From Candidatus Binataceae bacterium (GTDB lineage Bacteria > Desulfobacterota > Binatia > Binatales > Binataceae): a stretch of DNA of 63,423 bases. This document shows, piece after piece, positions 17,663 to 26,263 of this stretch. Each line of letters begins with the position of its first letter. Position 1 is the first letter of the stretch. The notes beneath the pieces are model-generated. The model searched no databases and was not told where the DNA came from. It saw nothing but the letters and a program-made list of their open reading frames with translations. The position numbers and the translations under genes were made by a program. The stretch spans positions 1 through 63,423 of the forward strand of contig JASHPB010000047.1 of assembly GCA_030038355.1 (NCBI GenBank), read 5' to 3'.

Positions 17663-19014
17663 GTGAAGTCTTCGATCTTGGCGAGAACTCGATCGACGAA
17701 TTCGCCGGCTGAACCCAGATAGTTGGCGGGGTCGAGCAGGCGGTCGATCTCCGCGTCGGACAAGTGCGCGCGGATTTTTTCATCATCGAGGAGCGACTGC
17801 CGAAGAGATTTGCGCTCGGTCGCGGCGCGAAGACTCGCACGTTCGACCGTCTCGTGCGCCGCGGCGCGGCCCAGAACTGGTATCAGGGCGGAGGAAACAG
17901 CCTCGGCCATGATCAGGCCCCCGTCGGCATCGATGTTGGCGCGCATCCGTTCGGGATCGACGACGATTCCTTCGGCAAGCGAGCGCACGCGCGCCAGCGC
18001 TCCGGCGGTAAGAACGAAGCATTCAGGCAGCGCGAGACGTTCGCTCTGCCAGGCGCCGGTCGAGCGCTCGTGGTCGCCGATCATCGCGGTTAGCATCAGT
18101 GGAGCGAGCGCATGAACGCCGCGCGCGGCGGCGATGACATATTCAGACGAAATTGGATTGCGCTTCTGCGGCATCGTGCTCGAGCTGCCGCGACCCTCAT
18201 CGTAAGGCTCGCTGAGTTCGGCGACCTCCGACTGCGCGAGCAGCGAAACGTCGAGCGCGATCTTGCCGAGGCTGCCGCAAATCAGCGCAAGCAACGTAGC
18301 TATCTCAGCGAAACTATGCCGTGCGGAATGCCACGTCGCGAGCGGCACACCGAGGTTGAGTTCGCGCGCGAGCGCTTCCGTCACCTTGACGCCATTAGGT
18401 CCGAGCGGCGCGATCGTTCCTGCAGCGCCGCCGATCTGCACGACAATGACTCGGGGGGCGGCTTGATCGAGGCGTTGGAGATGGGCAAGCAGTGGCGCCG
18501 CCCAGACCGCGCACTTGAGTCCGAACGAAATCGGCACCGCCTGTTGCAGATGCGTGCGCCCCGCCATGGGAGTGTCGCGATACCGTTTCGCGAGAGCACC
18601 GAGCGCATGCGCGATCGCAACCAGATCGCGCCGCAGAATCGCGATCGCGCTTCGCATCTGAAGCACCGCCGCCGTGTCGCTGATGTCCTGCGTGGTCGCG
18701 CCCAGATGGACGTAACGCGCCGCGTCTTCGCCGGCGATCCGTCCAATTTCCTTGACGAGCGCGACCACCGGATAGCCGACCTTGCTCGTACTCGCGGCGA
18801 CATAGTTCAGATCCAGTTTCGCGAGTTTCGCCGCGGCCGAGATCGCATCGGCCGCGGCGGCCGGAACCAGGCCGAGCTCCGACTCGGCGCGCGCGAGTGC
18901 CGCTTCGACATCGAGCATCAGCTGGAGATAGGTGGCATCCGAGAACAGCTCGCGCATCTCGGATGTTCCGAAATTCACGCCCTCTATCTCGGAATCGATC
19001 GGCAGTGATGGCAT
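17659..19014 (-). CDS. pcaB: 3-carboxy-cis,cis-muconate cycloisomerase
   Basis: Fumarase/aspartase superfamily enzyme of 451 residues that cyclises 3-carboxy-cis,cis-muconate to 4-carboxymuconolactone. Superfamily signature GSSSTMPQKRNP is near residue 280. TTQDISDT and GRTHLQQAVPISFG match the conserved regions C1 and C2. It lies between pcaG (24 bases upstream) and pobA (4-base overlap), which supports the specific function over adenylosuccinate lyase. Confidence 0.93.
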   Translation of the reverse strand: MPSLPIDSEIEGVNFGTSEMRELFSDATYLQLMLDVEAALARAESELGLVPAAAADAISAAAKLAKLDLNYVAASTSKVGYPVVALVKEIGRIAGEDAARYVHLGATTQDISDTAAVLQMRSAIAILRRDLVAIAHALGALAKRYRDTPMAGRTHLQQAVPISFGLKCAVWAAPLLAHLQRLDQAAPRVIVVQIGGAAGTIAPLGPNGVKVTEALARELNLGVPLATWHSARHSFAEIATLLALICGSLGKIALDVSLLAQSEVAELSEPYDEGRGSSSTMPQKRNPISSEYVIAAARGVHALAPLMLTAMIGDHERSTGAWQSERLALPECFVLTAGALARVRSLAEGIVVDPERMRANIDADGGLIMAEAVSSALIPVLGRAAAHETVERASLRAATERKSLRQSLLDDEKIRAHLSDAEIDRLLDPANYLGSAGEFVDRVLAKIEDFT

Positions 19015-19038
19015 CGTGAATCGCGGCGCGCGCCGAGG

Positions 19039-19608
19039 TCAGAAATCGAAAAAGACCGTCTCGTCTTTGCCTTGTAGCACAATATCGAAGTGATAGACGT
19101 GCGCGCCCGGCGCGTTCTCGGGCGTCGCGATGAGCGTGCGCCGCCGCGATTCCTTGACCGCCTGCAGCCATTTGTCGGTTGCGTTGAGCACCTCGCCGGA
19201 CAAGTAGATGCGCGTGCTCAGATGGTTGAGCAGGCCGCGCGCGAACACCGTAACATTGATATGAGGGGCTTGGAGCTTCGCGTCAGGCCCAGGCACGGCG
19301 CCAGGCTTGATAGTGTTGAACCGAAAGGCGCCGTTCGCGTCGGTTCCGACCCGTCCGAATCCCTCAAAGGCAGGATCGAGACGAGCCTCCTGGTCGTCCT
19401 CCGGATGACGATAGCGGCCGTCAGCGTTTGCCTGCCAGATCTCGATCATTGCATCGGGAACTGGCACGCCGTCGCCGTCGAGTACGCGGCCCACGATCGT
19501 GATTCGGTCGCCGCGCGTCTCGGGCCGCACGAGGTCGTTCAGTGGATTGCGAAGCAGCCCGCAGCTGAAAAACGGACCGACGGTCTGGGAGCTCGTCGGC
19601 AGTGCCAT
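19039..19608 (-). CDS. pcaG: Protocatechuate 3,4-dioxygenase alpha subunit
   Basis: 189-residue intradiol dioxygenase subunit (TSQTVGPFFSCGLL; VPDAMIEIWQANADGRY; PHINVTVFARGLL). The alpha subunit forms the active site with the iron-bearing beta subunit PcaH and opens the protocatechuate ring between the hydroxyls. Its start directly follows the pcaH stop codon, indicating coupled translation and stoichiometric production of the two chains. Confidence 0.95.
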   Translation of the reverse strand: MALPTSSQTVGPFFSCGLLRNPLNDLVRPETRGDRITIVGRVLDGDGVPVPDAMIEIWQANADGRYRHPEDDQEARLDPAFEGFGRVGTDANGAFRFNTIKPGAVPGPDAKLQAPHINVTVFARGLLNHLSTRIYLSGEVLNATDKWLQAVKESRRRTLIATPENAPGAHVYHFDIVLQGKDETVFFDF

Positions 19609-20310
19609 CTACGCTTCCATCGGCGTCGCGGCGCGGCCGCGGAGCACGAAATCAAATCGGTAACCGAGCGCGTAGTTCGGCTGCGTCACGTCGATGTCGA
19701 ACTTCGCGACGAGGCGACTCCGCGCGGCTTCATCGGGCACGCTCTGAAAAATCGGATCAAGCTCGAGCAGCGGATCGCCGGGAAAATACATTTGCGTCAC
19801 GAGGCGCGTCGCGAGGCCGGCGCCGAACAGGCTGAAGTGGATATGATTCGGACGCCACGCGTTCGGATGATTGCCCCACGGATAGGCGCCGGGCTTGATC
19901 GTCATGAATTGGTACGCGCCGCGATCGTCGCTTACCGTGCGGCCGATACCGGTGAAATGCGGATCGAGCGGCGCGCCGTGCTGGTCGCTCGGATGCGCAT
20001 AGCGGCCACCCGCATTGGCCTGCCAGATTTCGATCAGTGCTCCGCTGACCGGCCGCTCGTCCTCATCGAGCACGCGACCCGCCACCATGATCCGCTCGCC
20101 AAGGGCTTCGCCGCCGTTGGCATGCGTGAGATCGGCGTCGCCATCGCGCCAATCGCGGCTGCGGCTCGGTCCCGTGATCTCGGAGAGCGTCTGCTTAACG
20201 CGCACGAGCGCGTGGCTCGGCGCGCGTGCAAGGCTGCTCTTATAGTCCGGATAAAGGTGCGGCGGATGAACCTCATTCGCGATGCGCCGATAAGGAGCCG
20301 GAGATTTCAT
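19609..20310 (-). CDS. pcaH: Protocatechuate 3,4-dioxygenase beta subunit
   Basis: 233 residues. The non-haem Fe(III) ligands of the family can be placed at Y104 (GGRYAHP), Y143 (GAYPWG), H156 and H158 (PNHIHFS). The N-terminal HPP...YKSS...RAP signature of beta subunits is present. It converts protocatechuate to 3-carboxy-cis,cis-muconate with PcaG. The ATG overlaps the pcaC stop as ATGA. Confidence 0.96.
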   Translation of the reverse strand: MKSPAPYRRIANEVHPPHLYPDYKSSLARAPSHALVRVKQTLSEITGPSRSRDWRDGDADLTHANGGEALGERIMVAGRVLDEDERPVSGALIEIWQANAGGRYAHPSDQHGAPLDPHFTGIGRTVSDDRGAYQFMTIKPGAYPWGNHPNAWRPNHIHFSLFGAGLATRLVTQMYFPGDPLLELDPIFQSVPDEAARSRLVAKFDIDVTQPNYALGYRFDFVLRGRAATPMEA

Positions 20311-20699
20311 CGCTCCGCGCTCCTCGCCATTTCGTCGAAAGTCGCCTTCGCGATCCGGAATGCCGCGTTGGCCGCAGGCACTCCTGCGTAGACTGCGACC
20401 TGCAGCAGTGCCTCTTTCACCTCCGCGGGCGTCGCGCCGGTGTTCGCAGTCGCGCGGATATGCGCGCGGAGCTCATCTTCGCGACCGAGCGTCGCCAGCA
20501 TCGCGATCGTCAGCAGGCTTCGCGTGCGCGGCTCGAGTCCCGGCCGCGTCCAGATCGAGCCCCAGGCATAGCGCGTGATGAATTGTTGGAATTCAAGGTC
20601 GAAATCCGTCGCCGCATCGATTGCGCGCTCCACATGGCTCTCGCCGAGCACGCGGCGGCGAATCGCGATTCCGGCCGGGTCGAATTGATCATCTGCCAT
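20307..20699 (-). CDS. pcaC: 4-carboxymuconolactone decarboxylase
   Basis: 130-residue CMD/AhpD-fold protein (FITRYAWGSIWTRPGLEPRT; ATANTGATPAEVKEALLQVAVYAG). It decarboxylates 4-carboxymuconolactone to the beta-ketoadipate enol-lactone. First gene of the pcaC-H-G-B-pobA operon, whose promoter must lie in the 103-base divergent gap 20700-20802. The enol-lactone hydrolase PcaD, often fused or adjacent, is absent from the window. Confidence 0.93.
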   Translation of the reverse strand: MADDQFDPAGIAIRRRVLGESHVERAIDAATDFDLEFQQFITRYAWGSIWTRPGLEPRTRSLLTIAMLATLGREDELRAHIRATANTGATPAEVKEALLQVAVYAGVPAANAAFRIAKATFDEMARSAER

Positions 20700-20802
20700 G
20701 CTATCGTCCTAGACCGGTTAGCGTTCAGGCGCAATGCTGCTCTGTCCGTGAATGAAACCCGGCGCTTGCCGCTGTTCGAGCTCACCGGATAAAAGAGCAT
20801 TG

Positions 20803-21579
20803 ATGCTCACGCCGGCCCAACGAGATAGCTGGGAGTTACGCGGCTACTTCGTCGTTCCGCGATTTGCGCCGTCACTTCTCTGCGATGCGATGCTCGCGCG
20901 GGCAATCGAAATCGCCCGCCTGGCCGCAGGCGGCAATCCTCCGGGTCGCGCGCTCGTCACTGCCGAAGCGAAGCCGAATCCAACGGCGCGCAATCCCGAG
21001 GAGCGCGTATCGAAAATTTTTCGGCTGCATCGCGACGGTGTTTTCAACGAATTCTGCACCGCGCCGCGGGTGCTAGATCTTATTGAGGGTATCCTCAACG
21101 TGGACATCGACTGTTTCCTGAGCCAGTTCATTTTCAAGAATCAGGGCGCGATGGGACAGCCATGGCATCAAGATTCTTTCTACTTCCCCTTCAGCAAAGC
21201 GCCGCAGGTCGGACTCTGGCTCTCGGTGACGCGGGCGACGCTCGACAACGGATGCCTTCACGTGCTGCCGGGATCGCATCGTGAGCCGGTGCATGCGCAC
21301 GTCCCCGACAGAAGGCCGCAAGCGAATTACGGCTATCTCGAAATCGTTGACCATGACATGAGCGCCTCGATGCCCGTGCTCATGGAGCGGGGCGACCTGC
21401 TCGTCTTTCACAGTCACCTGATGCATCGCTCACTCGACAATCTGTCGAATGGGATTCGAGCCGCGATGGTCTGGCATTACACGCCGGCCGGCACGATCGA
21501 TCGCTCAGCGGAAAAATTCGGGCGCGCCGCCATCGTCAATGACTTCATGCCTGTGCGGCGGACCGGCCGCGGCGCCTGA
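20803..21579 (+). CDS. Phytanoyl-CoA dioxygenase (PhyH) family protein
   Basis: 258-residue Fe(II)/2-oxoglutarate dioxygenase-like protein. The double-stranded beta-helix facial triad can be placed at H122, D124 (QPWHQDSF) and a distal histidine at 205 or 208 (FHSHLMHRS). SVTRATLDNGCLHVLPGSH is the family core. Start ATG 20803 (LTPAQRD) is chosen because the longer frame has a non-conserved leader. Divergent from the pca operon. Substrate unknown; PhyH-type enzymes hydroxylate many CoA-bound or secondary metabolites. Confidence 0.88.
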   Translation: MLTPAQRDSWELRGYFVVPRFAPSLLCDAMLARAIEIARLAAGGNPPGRALVTAEAKPNPTARNPEERVSKIFRLHRDGVFNEFCTAPRVLDLIEGILNVDIDCFLSQFIFKNQGAMGQPWHQDSFYFPFSKAPQVGLWLSVTRATLDNGCLHVLPGSHREPVHAHVPDRRPQANYGYLEIVDHDMSASMPVLMERGDLLVFHSHLMHRSLDNLSNGIRAAMVWHYTPAGTIDRSAEKFGRAAIVNDFMPVRRTGRGA

Positions 21580-21585
21580 GCGCGA

Positions 21586-22584
21586 CTAATTCGGGATCTG
21601 ATTCACTATCTGACGCGCCAGTCGGATCGCTGTATTGGATATGTTCGGGTCGCGCTGATTAGTCAGTGTGATGATGAAGAACGTGTTCCCTTTCAGTACG
21701 TAGAGCTGGACGAAGCCCGCCGCGGAAGCGAACTCGAAGGCCGCGTCGCCGGTGTTGGGTATCATCCGCGTATTGCTGATATGGCTGCGATCGAAGTCGA
21801 ACTTCGAGCGGCCGCCGTCATTTAGCTCGAGCGCAACGCCGTTACCCGGCATCATCTGCGAGCTGTAGAAGCAGGTGCTCAACGAATCGCGCCGCGCGTT
21901 CATGACCGCCGATTGCATCGCCGCGGCCGCCTCGCTCTTCGTGAGGATCGCGCACGGATTGGGACCGTTTAATTGTGCGGCCGAAGGCGCCGGCATCGAC
22001 GGCTCTGCCTCCCGTGATGACGCCGTAGCCATGCCGAGTTGCGTGCGAACCTGATTCAGATGCTCGATGCCATACTGCAGCAGGTTCCCCGCGCTCATGC
22101 CTCGGAGCACCTGACCTTCGTGAGTGTGCGCGATAACGAGACCCCGTGACAGGGCGATAACGAATACGTTGCCATTCGCGATTCCGCAAGCCTGGGTATT
22201 TCCGGAAGCGTTGCGATCGCAATCCGCGTTCGGCAAGTAAGGCAAAAACATTCTCGGCATCAATGACGCGCCGATTGCGGAGTCGAAGACACCGCTGTAT
22301 GCCTTCGCCTGTTCCACGCTTGGAAAGACCGCGTATCGAATTTCGGAGCTGAACGATTGGGCACCGAGTTGCAGGCTGGCTATGCAGCTCATGTCCGATT
22401 GTTGATCGTTCGCGTTAGGAGCAACCGAGCCGTGCGACGCGGTTATGAACCCTGGTGGCAATCGCGCGGGGTTGGTCGTGGACAGCGCGTTACAAAGCTG
22501 AGTCGCCTGATCGGCGGCATGCGGACCGCCGCAAACAAACAACAAGGCAAGAATTGACAGCGCGACCTGGAATGATCGGCGCAT
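21586..22584 (-). CDS. Secreted protein of unknown function
   Basis: 332 residues with a Sec signal peptide (VALSILALLFVCGGPHAADQ, cleavage probably after the Ala-rich end, about residue 23). Two similar-looking halves follow: one with cysteines in QLCNAL and SDMSCIASL, and one beginning GPNPCAILTKSEAAAAM, reminiscent of DUF3558-type lipoprotein domains. The spacing of Cys in both halves suggests disulfide-stabilised repeats. The start is 3 bases past the MmgE/PrpD stop on the same strand, so it is probably co-transcribed. Function not recognised. Confidence 0.75.
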   Translation of the reverse strand: MRRSFQVALSILALLFVCGGPHAADQATQLCNALSTTNPARLPPGFITASHGSVAPNANDQQSDMSCIASLQLGAQSFSSEIRYAVFPSVEQAKAYSGVFDSAIGASLMPRMFLPYLPNADCDRNASGNTQACGIANGNVFVIALSRGLVIAHTHEGQVLRGMSAGNLLQYGIEHLNQVRTQLGMATASSREAEPSMPAPSAAQLNGPNPCAILTKSEAAAAMQSAVMNARRDSLSTCFYSSQMMPGNGVALELNDGGRSKFDFDRSHISNTRMIPNTGDAAFEFASAAGFVQLYVLKGNTFFIITLTNQRDPNISNTAIRLARQIVNQIPN

Positions 22585-22587
22585 CAG

Positions 22588-24000
22588 TTAGGATCGCCGC
22601 CGGACATCGTTTGTTGTTTCGATCGTCCTGATTCGCTCGGCGTCCGTGGTCTGACTGATCAGCTCCAAGGCCTTCGGTATCCGATCCGCATCGAGCGCAG
22701 ACTGCGCGAGAGTTTCGGCGCGGACTCGGCCAAGTATCGGCAATGTAAGCGCCATGAACTTGCGCTGGAGATTCTCGCGCTGCGCCGCGAGATTCGCCGC
22801 CGGTTCACCCGAGTCAGCGGACGCCTCGAACGATTTGCCGCCGCTCTTGACGATCACCGTCGCATAGGTCTGCGAGGTCTTTTCGACCGGCGTCACCCGG
22901 ACGCGACTGCGCAGTGCAACGAGCGTTGGACCGGTCACTCGGGAATCGCTGAATGTCGCGAGGTCAGTGGTGTCGTCGCCGAGCAAGGCCATCGCAGTCG
23001 TTGCGCAAAGACTGAACTTGCCTTCGAGGCCAGTGCGCGGCTCCCGGATGTTACAAACACTGAACAGTGACGGGGCAACGCGCAATTCGATCTCATCGAT
23101 CGTTGTTGGATCGATTCGATGTTGATCGCGAATCTGGCGCGCCGCCTGGATCGGCGCATGTGTCAGGTAGCAGGACGCGTGATACTTGAAGAGCGTATCG
23201 CGTATCAGAAACCTGTCCGCATCGCGTTCGATGATCGCGGGCGAAGGAATCGCGCCGGCATGAGTCGCGGCGAAACCCTGCGCGGTCTCGATGATCGCCG
23301 TATTCGATGAATATCCGCCATGCGCCGCGAGGGCGCTGAAGAGCCCGTTCGACGCGGCGCGGCCCGCGTGCAGAGGCTTCGCCATCGTGCCGAACCCCGA
23401 CTTGAGTCCGGCAGCCTGCGTTCCGGCGAGGCCGAGCGCGCGGAGCCAGCCGTCTTCATCGAGCGCTAGCAGATGCGCACATGCCGCCGCGGCGCCGAAT
23501 GTTCCGACGGTGCCTGTGGAATGAAAACCGATCGCATAGTGCTGGCCGCCGAGCATCGCGCCGAGCCGGCACTCCAGTTCGATGCCAACGACGATCGCTT
23601 CCAAGACGCTGCGGCCGCTCGCGCCGATCGTCTCCGCGAGTGCGAGGACGGCCGGAACAACAGGTACGGAAGGATGCCCGCCCATCGCCATGTGCGTGTC
23701 GTCAAAATCGAGCGCGTGGCCAGCGGCGCCGTTGACGAGCGCTGCAGTGAGGCGCGATGCGCGCTCGTTCCGCCCAATCAGCGACGACTCGCGCGACCCT
23801 TCGCCGCGAACGATCTCGTCGACGAGGATGCGGCTCAGCGGCTCGTGCGAGCCCGCAACGGCGCATCCAATGAAATCGAGCAGGCAATGGTGCGCAACTT
23901 CGCGCGCGTCGACCGGAATCTTGTCCCAGGTGATACCGCGGACTGCGCGCACGAGCGCGTGCGTGGCGGCAAATTCATTTGACGTTTCCGCTGTGCTCAT
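22588..24000 (-). CDS. MmgE/PrpD family protein
   Basis: 470 residues covering the whole MmgE/PrpD fold: the helical domain (DFIGCAVAGSHEPL; NGAAGHALDFDDTHM; GVELECRLG) and the C-terminal lid (KYHASCYLTHAPI). The family includes 2-methylcitrate dehydratase, cis-aconitate decarboxylase (itaconate producing) and iminodisuccinate epimerase. It diverges from the MaoC-ACAD-MaoC-CaiB-HpcH operon with only 114 bases between the starts. A PrpD-like protein next to CoA-transferase, MaoC and CitE-like lyase genes also occurs in the Pseudomonas itaconate-degradation locus, so a C5/C6 dicarboxylate substrate is likely but unproven. GAGG lies 9 bases before the ATG. Confidence 0.9.
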   Translation of the reverse strand: MSTAETSNEFAATHALVRAVRGITWDKIPVDAREVAHHCLLDFIGCAVAGSHEPLSRILVDEIVRGEGSRESSLIGRNERASRLTAALVNGAAGHALDFDDTHMAMGGHPSVPVVPAVLALAETIGASGRSVLEAIVVGIELECRLGAMLGGQHYAIGFHSTGTVGTFGAAAACAHLLALDEDGWLRALGLAGTQAAGLKSGFGTMAKPLHAGRAASNGLFSALAAHGGYSSNTAIIETAQGFAATHAGAIPSPAIIERDADRFLIRDTLFKYHASCYLTHAPIQAARQIRDQHRIDPTTIDEIELRVAPSLFSVCNIREPRTGLEGKFSLCATTAMALLGDDTTDLATFSDSRVTGPTLVALRSRVRVTPVEKTSQTYATVIVKSGGKSFEASADSGEPAANLAAQRENLQRKFMALTLPILGRVRAETLAQSALDADRIPKALELISQTTDAERIRTIETTNDVRRRS

Positions 24001-24114
24001 CGCTCATTACCTCATTGACTCAAGCGCGCACGGTTGTACCGCGATCGGAGTATAGTTCGCTGAAAACGTCTCGATCTCGACGGCTCTCTAACAGTTTTGC
24101 TAGGAGCTTGCCAT
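24001..24114. promoter_or_regulatory. Divergent promoter region for the CoA-ester operon
   Basis: A 114-base gap between the divergent MmgE/PrpD and MaoC starts that must hold both promoters. No unambiguous -35/-10 pair or operator was recognised. A regulator gene is not adjacent. Confidence 0.4.
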
Positions 24115-24609
24115 ATGGCAGCACCAGACTTTGCTGAGTTCAAGCTCGTGCCGAAGGGCCACTCCTTCGAGGATTTCGAGGAGGGCCAGGTATTCGAGCA
24201 TCACTGGGGACGTACGCTGAACGCGGGCGACAACTCGTTGTTCACTACGGCAACGCTCACGCATTGCCCGCTCTACTACAACGCTGAGTATGCGCGAGCG
24301 CACAGCCATCCTGATGTGGTCATCAATCCGCTGCTGATCGCATGCACAGCGGTTGGGCTCTCCGTTGAGGACCTGAGCGAAGGTGGCGGACCGTTTCTCG
24401 GCATCAGCGGCCTCAAGTTTCATCAGCCGATGTATCCCGGTGACACGCTGCGCGCGCGCAGCACCGTGGTATCGAAGCGCGAGTCGCAAAGCCGCGGCAA
24501 TTTCGGCATCGTCACGTGGCGTACCGAGGGCCGCAATCAACGTGGCGAATTGGTGATTAGCTACGAGCGCACGAATCTCGTGGCGCGCCGCAGGGAGACA
24601 AAAAAGTGA
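24115..24609 (+). CDS. MaoC family (hot-dog) acyl dehydratase/hydratase, copy 1
   Basis: 164-residue single hot-dog domain (GHSFEDFEEGQVFEHHWGRTL; AGDNSLFTTATLTHCPLYYN). In (R)-hydratase 2 motifs the dyad is Asp and His; here D in GDNSLF is present while the expected PLH is PLY, as in other nonclassical MaoC proteins. First gene of a five-gene overlapping operon. Start ATG 24115 has AGGAG 8 bases upstream. Likely hydrates or dehydrates an enoyl-CoA such as itaconyl- or mesaconyl-CoA, by context. Confidence 0.88.
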   Translation: MAAPDFAEFKLVPKGHSFEDFEEGQVFEHHWGRTLNAGDNSLFTTATLTHCPLYYNAEYARAHSHPDVVINPLLIACTAVGLSVEDLSEGGGPFLGISGLKFHQPMYPGDTLRARSTVVSKRESQSRGNFGIVTWRTEGRNQRGELVISYERTNLVARRRETKK

Positions 24610-25781
24610 GCTACATGACGGACGAGCGGCGGATGATTCAGCAGACGGCGCGCGACTTCGCGATGAACGAAGTATTGCCAATCGCGAACAAGCTCGACCC
24701 CGAGCAGGGTGACATCCCGATGGAGCTGCGCAACAAAATTGCGGAGCTAGGTTACTTCGGCGTCGTCATCCCGGAGCAATACGGTGGTCTTGGACTCGGC
24801 GCCTTCGAGTACGTACTGATCACCGAGGAGCTGGCGCGCGCCTGGATGAGCGTCGCGAGTATCGTGGCGCGGGGCAACGGACTCGGCGGAGGATTCTCCG
24901 AGGCTCAGCGTCGCGAGTATCTGCCCAAGATGGCGCGGGGCGAATTCCTTGGTGCGGCAGCGCTGTCAGAGCCTGACGCGGGTTCCGATCTCGCCAACGT
25001 ATCCTGCAAAGCGACGCGAGACGGCGACGGATGGTTGTTGAACGGCACAAAAACCTGGTGCACGTTCGCCGACGGAGCGGATTTCATCTCAGTGCTCGCA
25101 CGCACCAAGCAACCAAGCGATCCGCGCCGCCGCCACGAGGGAATCAGCCAGTTCCTCGTGCTCAAGGAGCGCGGCAAATTTCCTCAGGGACTCACCGGCT
25201 CACCGATTCGCAAGATCGGCTACTTCGGCTGGAAAACCTGGGAGCTGCATTTCGACAACCTCAGATTGCCCGCGGATGCGATGCTTGGGCGCGAGCGCGA
25301 AGGCGGCGGCGAGGGCCGTGCGCTGCAGGCGACGCTGAGCGGACTTGAGGTAGCCCGGGTTCACACGGCGGCTCGCGCGATCGGACTCGCTCGCGGCGGC
25401 CTCGAGGATTCGATCGCATACGCGCAAAAGCGCGTCGCCTTCGGCCACCCGATCGGCGACTTCCAGGCTATTCGTTTCAAAATCGCCGAGATGGCGACAG
25501 AAATCGAAGCCGCGCGCCAGCTCACGTACTTTGTCGCAAGCGAGGTCGACAGCCGCCGCCGCTGCGACAAGGAAGCGTCGATGTGCAAGCTATTCGCGTC
25601 GGAGATGGCCGAGAGGGTGACGAGCCAGGCGCTCCAGATCCACGGCGGCTACGGCTACACCAAGGACTTCCCGCTCGAGCGCTATTGGCGCGACGCCCGG
25701 CTCACGAAAATTTTCGAAGGCACGTCGGAAATCCAGATGCGGATAATCTCCGACCGCCTCTTGCCGAGGCCAAAATCATGA
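24606..25781 (+). CDS. Acyl-CoA dehydrogenase
   Basis: 391-residue FAD flavoprotein. The FAD/substrate motifs ALSEPDAGSDLANVSC and the C-terminal LQIHGGYGYTKDFPLERYWRDAR with KIFEGTSEIQ are typical. The usual catalytic-base position precedes the arginine-rich loop in this region. GTG 24606 overlaps the previous stop (GTGA) and has GGGAGA 7 bases upstream; ATG 24615 is an alternative. In this context it may oxidise a branched or dicarboxylic acyl-CoA (for example methylsuccinyl-CoA), which is inference. Confidence 0.93.
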   Translation: MSYMTDERRMIQQTARDFAMNEVLPIANKLDPEQGDIPMELRNKIAELGYFGVVIPEQYGGLGLGAFEYVLITEELARAWMSVASIVARGNGLGGGFSEAQRREYLPKMARGEFLGAAALSEPDAGSDLANVSCKATRDGDGWLLNGTKTWCTFADGADFISVLARTKQPSDPRRRHEGISQFLVLKERGKFPQGLTGSPIRKIGYFGWKTWELHFDNLRLPADAMLGREREGGGEGRALQATLSGLEVARVHTAARAIGLARGGLEDSIAYAQKRVAFGHPIGDFQAIRFKIAEMATEIEAARQLTYFVASEVDSRRRCDKEASMCKLFASEMAERVTSQALQIHGGYGYTKDFPLERYWRDARLTKIFEGTSEIQMRIISDRLLPRPKS

Positions 25782-26263
25782 GTGAACCAATTTCGAAATT
25801 GACCGGGCGCGGCAACTACTTCGAAGACTTTGTCGTTGGTGCGAAGATGCGCCACGCGCGCGGCACCACGATCGGCGAGATCGAAAACCAGATGCTCACC
25901 AAGCTGGTGCTCAACACCGCCGACGGTCATTACAACGAGCATCGGATGCAATCGACCAATTTCAAGACGCGCCTGGTCTTCGGGCTCGTCACCGGCTCGG
26001 TATGCATCGGGCTCGCAACGCAGGACACCGGCGAGAATGCGCTGGCCGAGCTGGAGCTCGACGGAATCCGTTTCACCTCACCGGTATTTCACGGCGATAC
26101 GCTTTACGCCTATAGCGAAGTGCTCGAGAAGCGCGACGCGGATCGCGACGACGCCGGTATCGTGCGCTTCAAGCATTGGGGAGCGAAGCAGGACGGCACC
26201 GTAGTCTTCGAGGGCGAACGCACGGTGCTAATCAAGCGGCGCAGTCATTGGGGCAACAAGTGA
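25778..26263 (+). CDS. MaoC family (hot-dog) acyl dehydratase/hydratase, copy 2
   Basis: 161 residues. GRGNYFEDFVVGAKMRHARG starts the hot-dog fold and NTADGHYNEHRM contains the histidine at the usual active-site position, which the first MaoC copy lacks. The two copies are clearly different subtypes and could form a heterodimer, as in two-subunit MaoC hydratases where only one chain carries the dyad. The ATG overlaps the ACAD stop as ATGA. Confidence 0.88.
   Translation: MSEPISKLTGRGNYFEDFVVGAKMRHARGTTIGEIENQMLTKLVLNTADGHYNEHRMQSTNFKTRLVFGLVTGSVCIGLATQDTGENALAELELDGIRFTSPVFHGDTLYAYSEVLEKRDADRDDAGIVRFKHWGAKQDGTVVFEGERTVLIKRRSHWGNK

Noticed and set aside
16445-17722. 425-residue open frame antisense to pobA
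   Set aside because: No family signature, composition typical of reverse-strand shadows, and pobA is unambiguous on the other strand.
19090-20391. 433-residue open frame antisense to pcaG/pcaH/pcaC
   Set aside because: It spans three well-defined genes of an operon and shows no domain.
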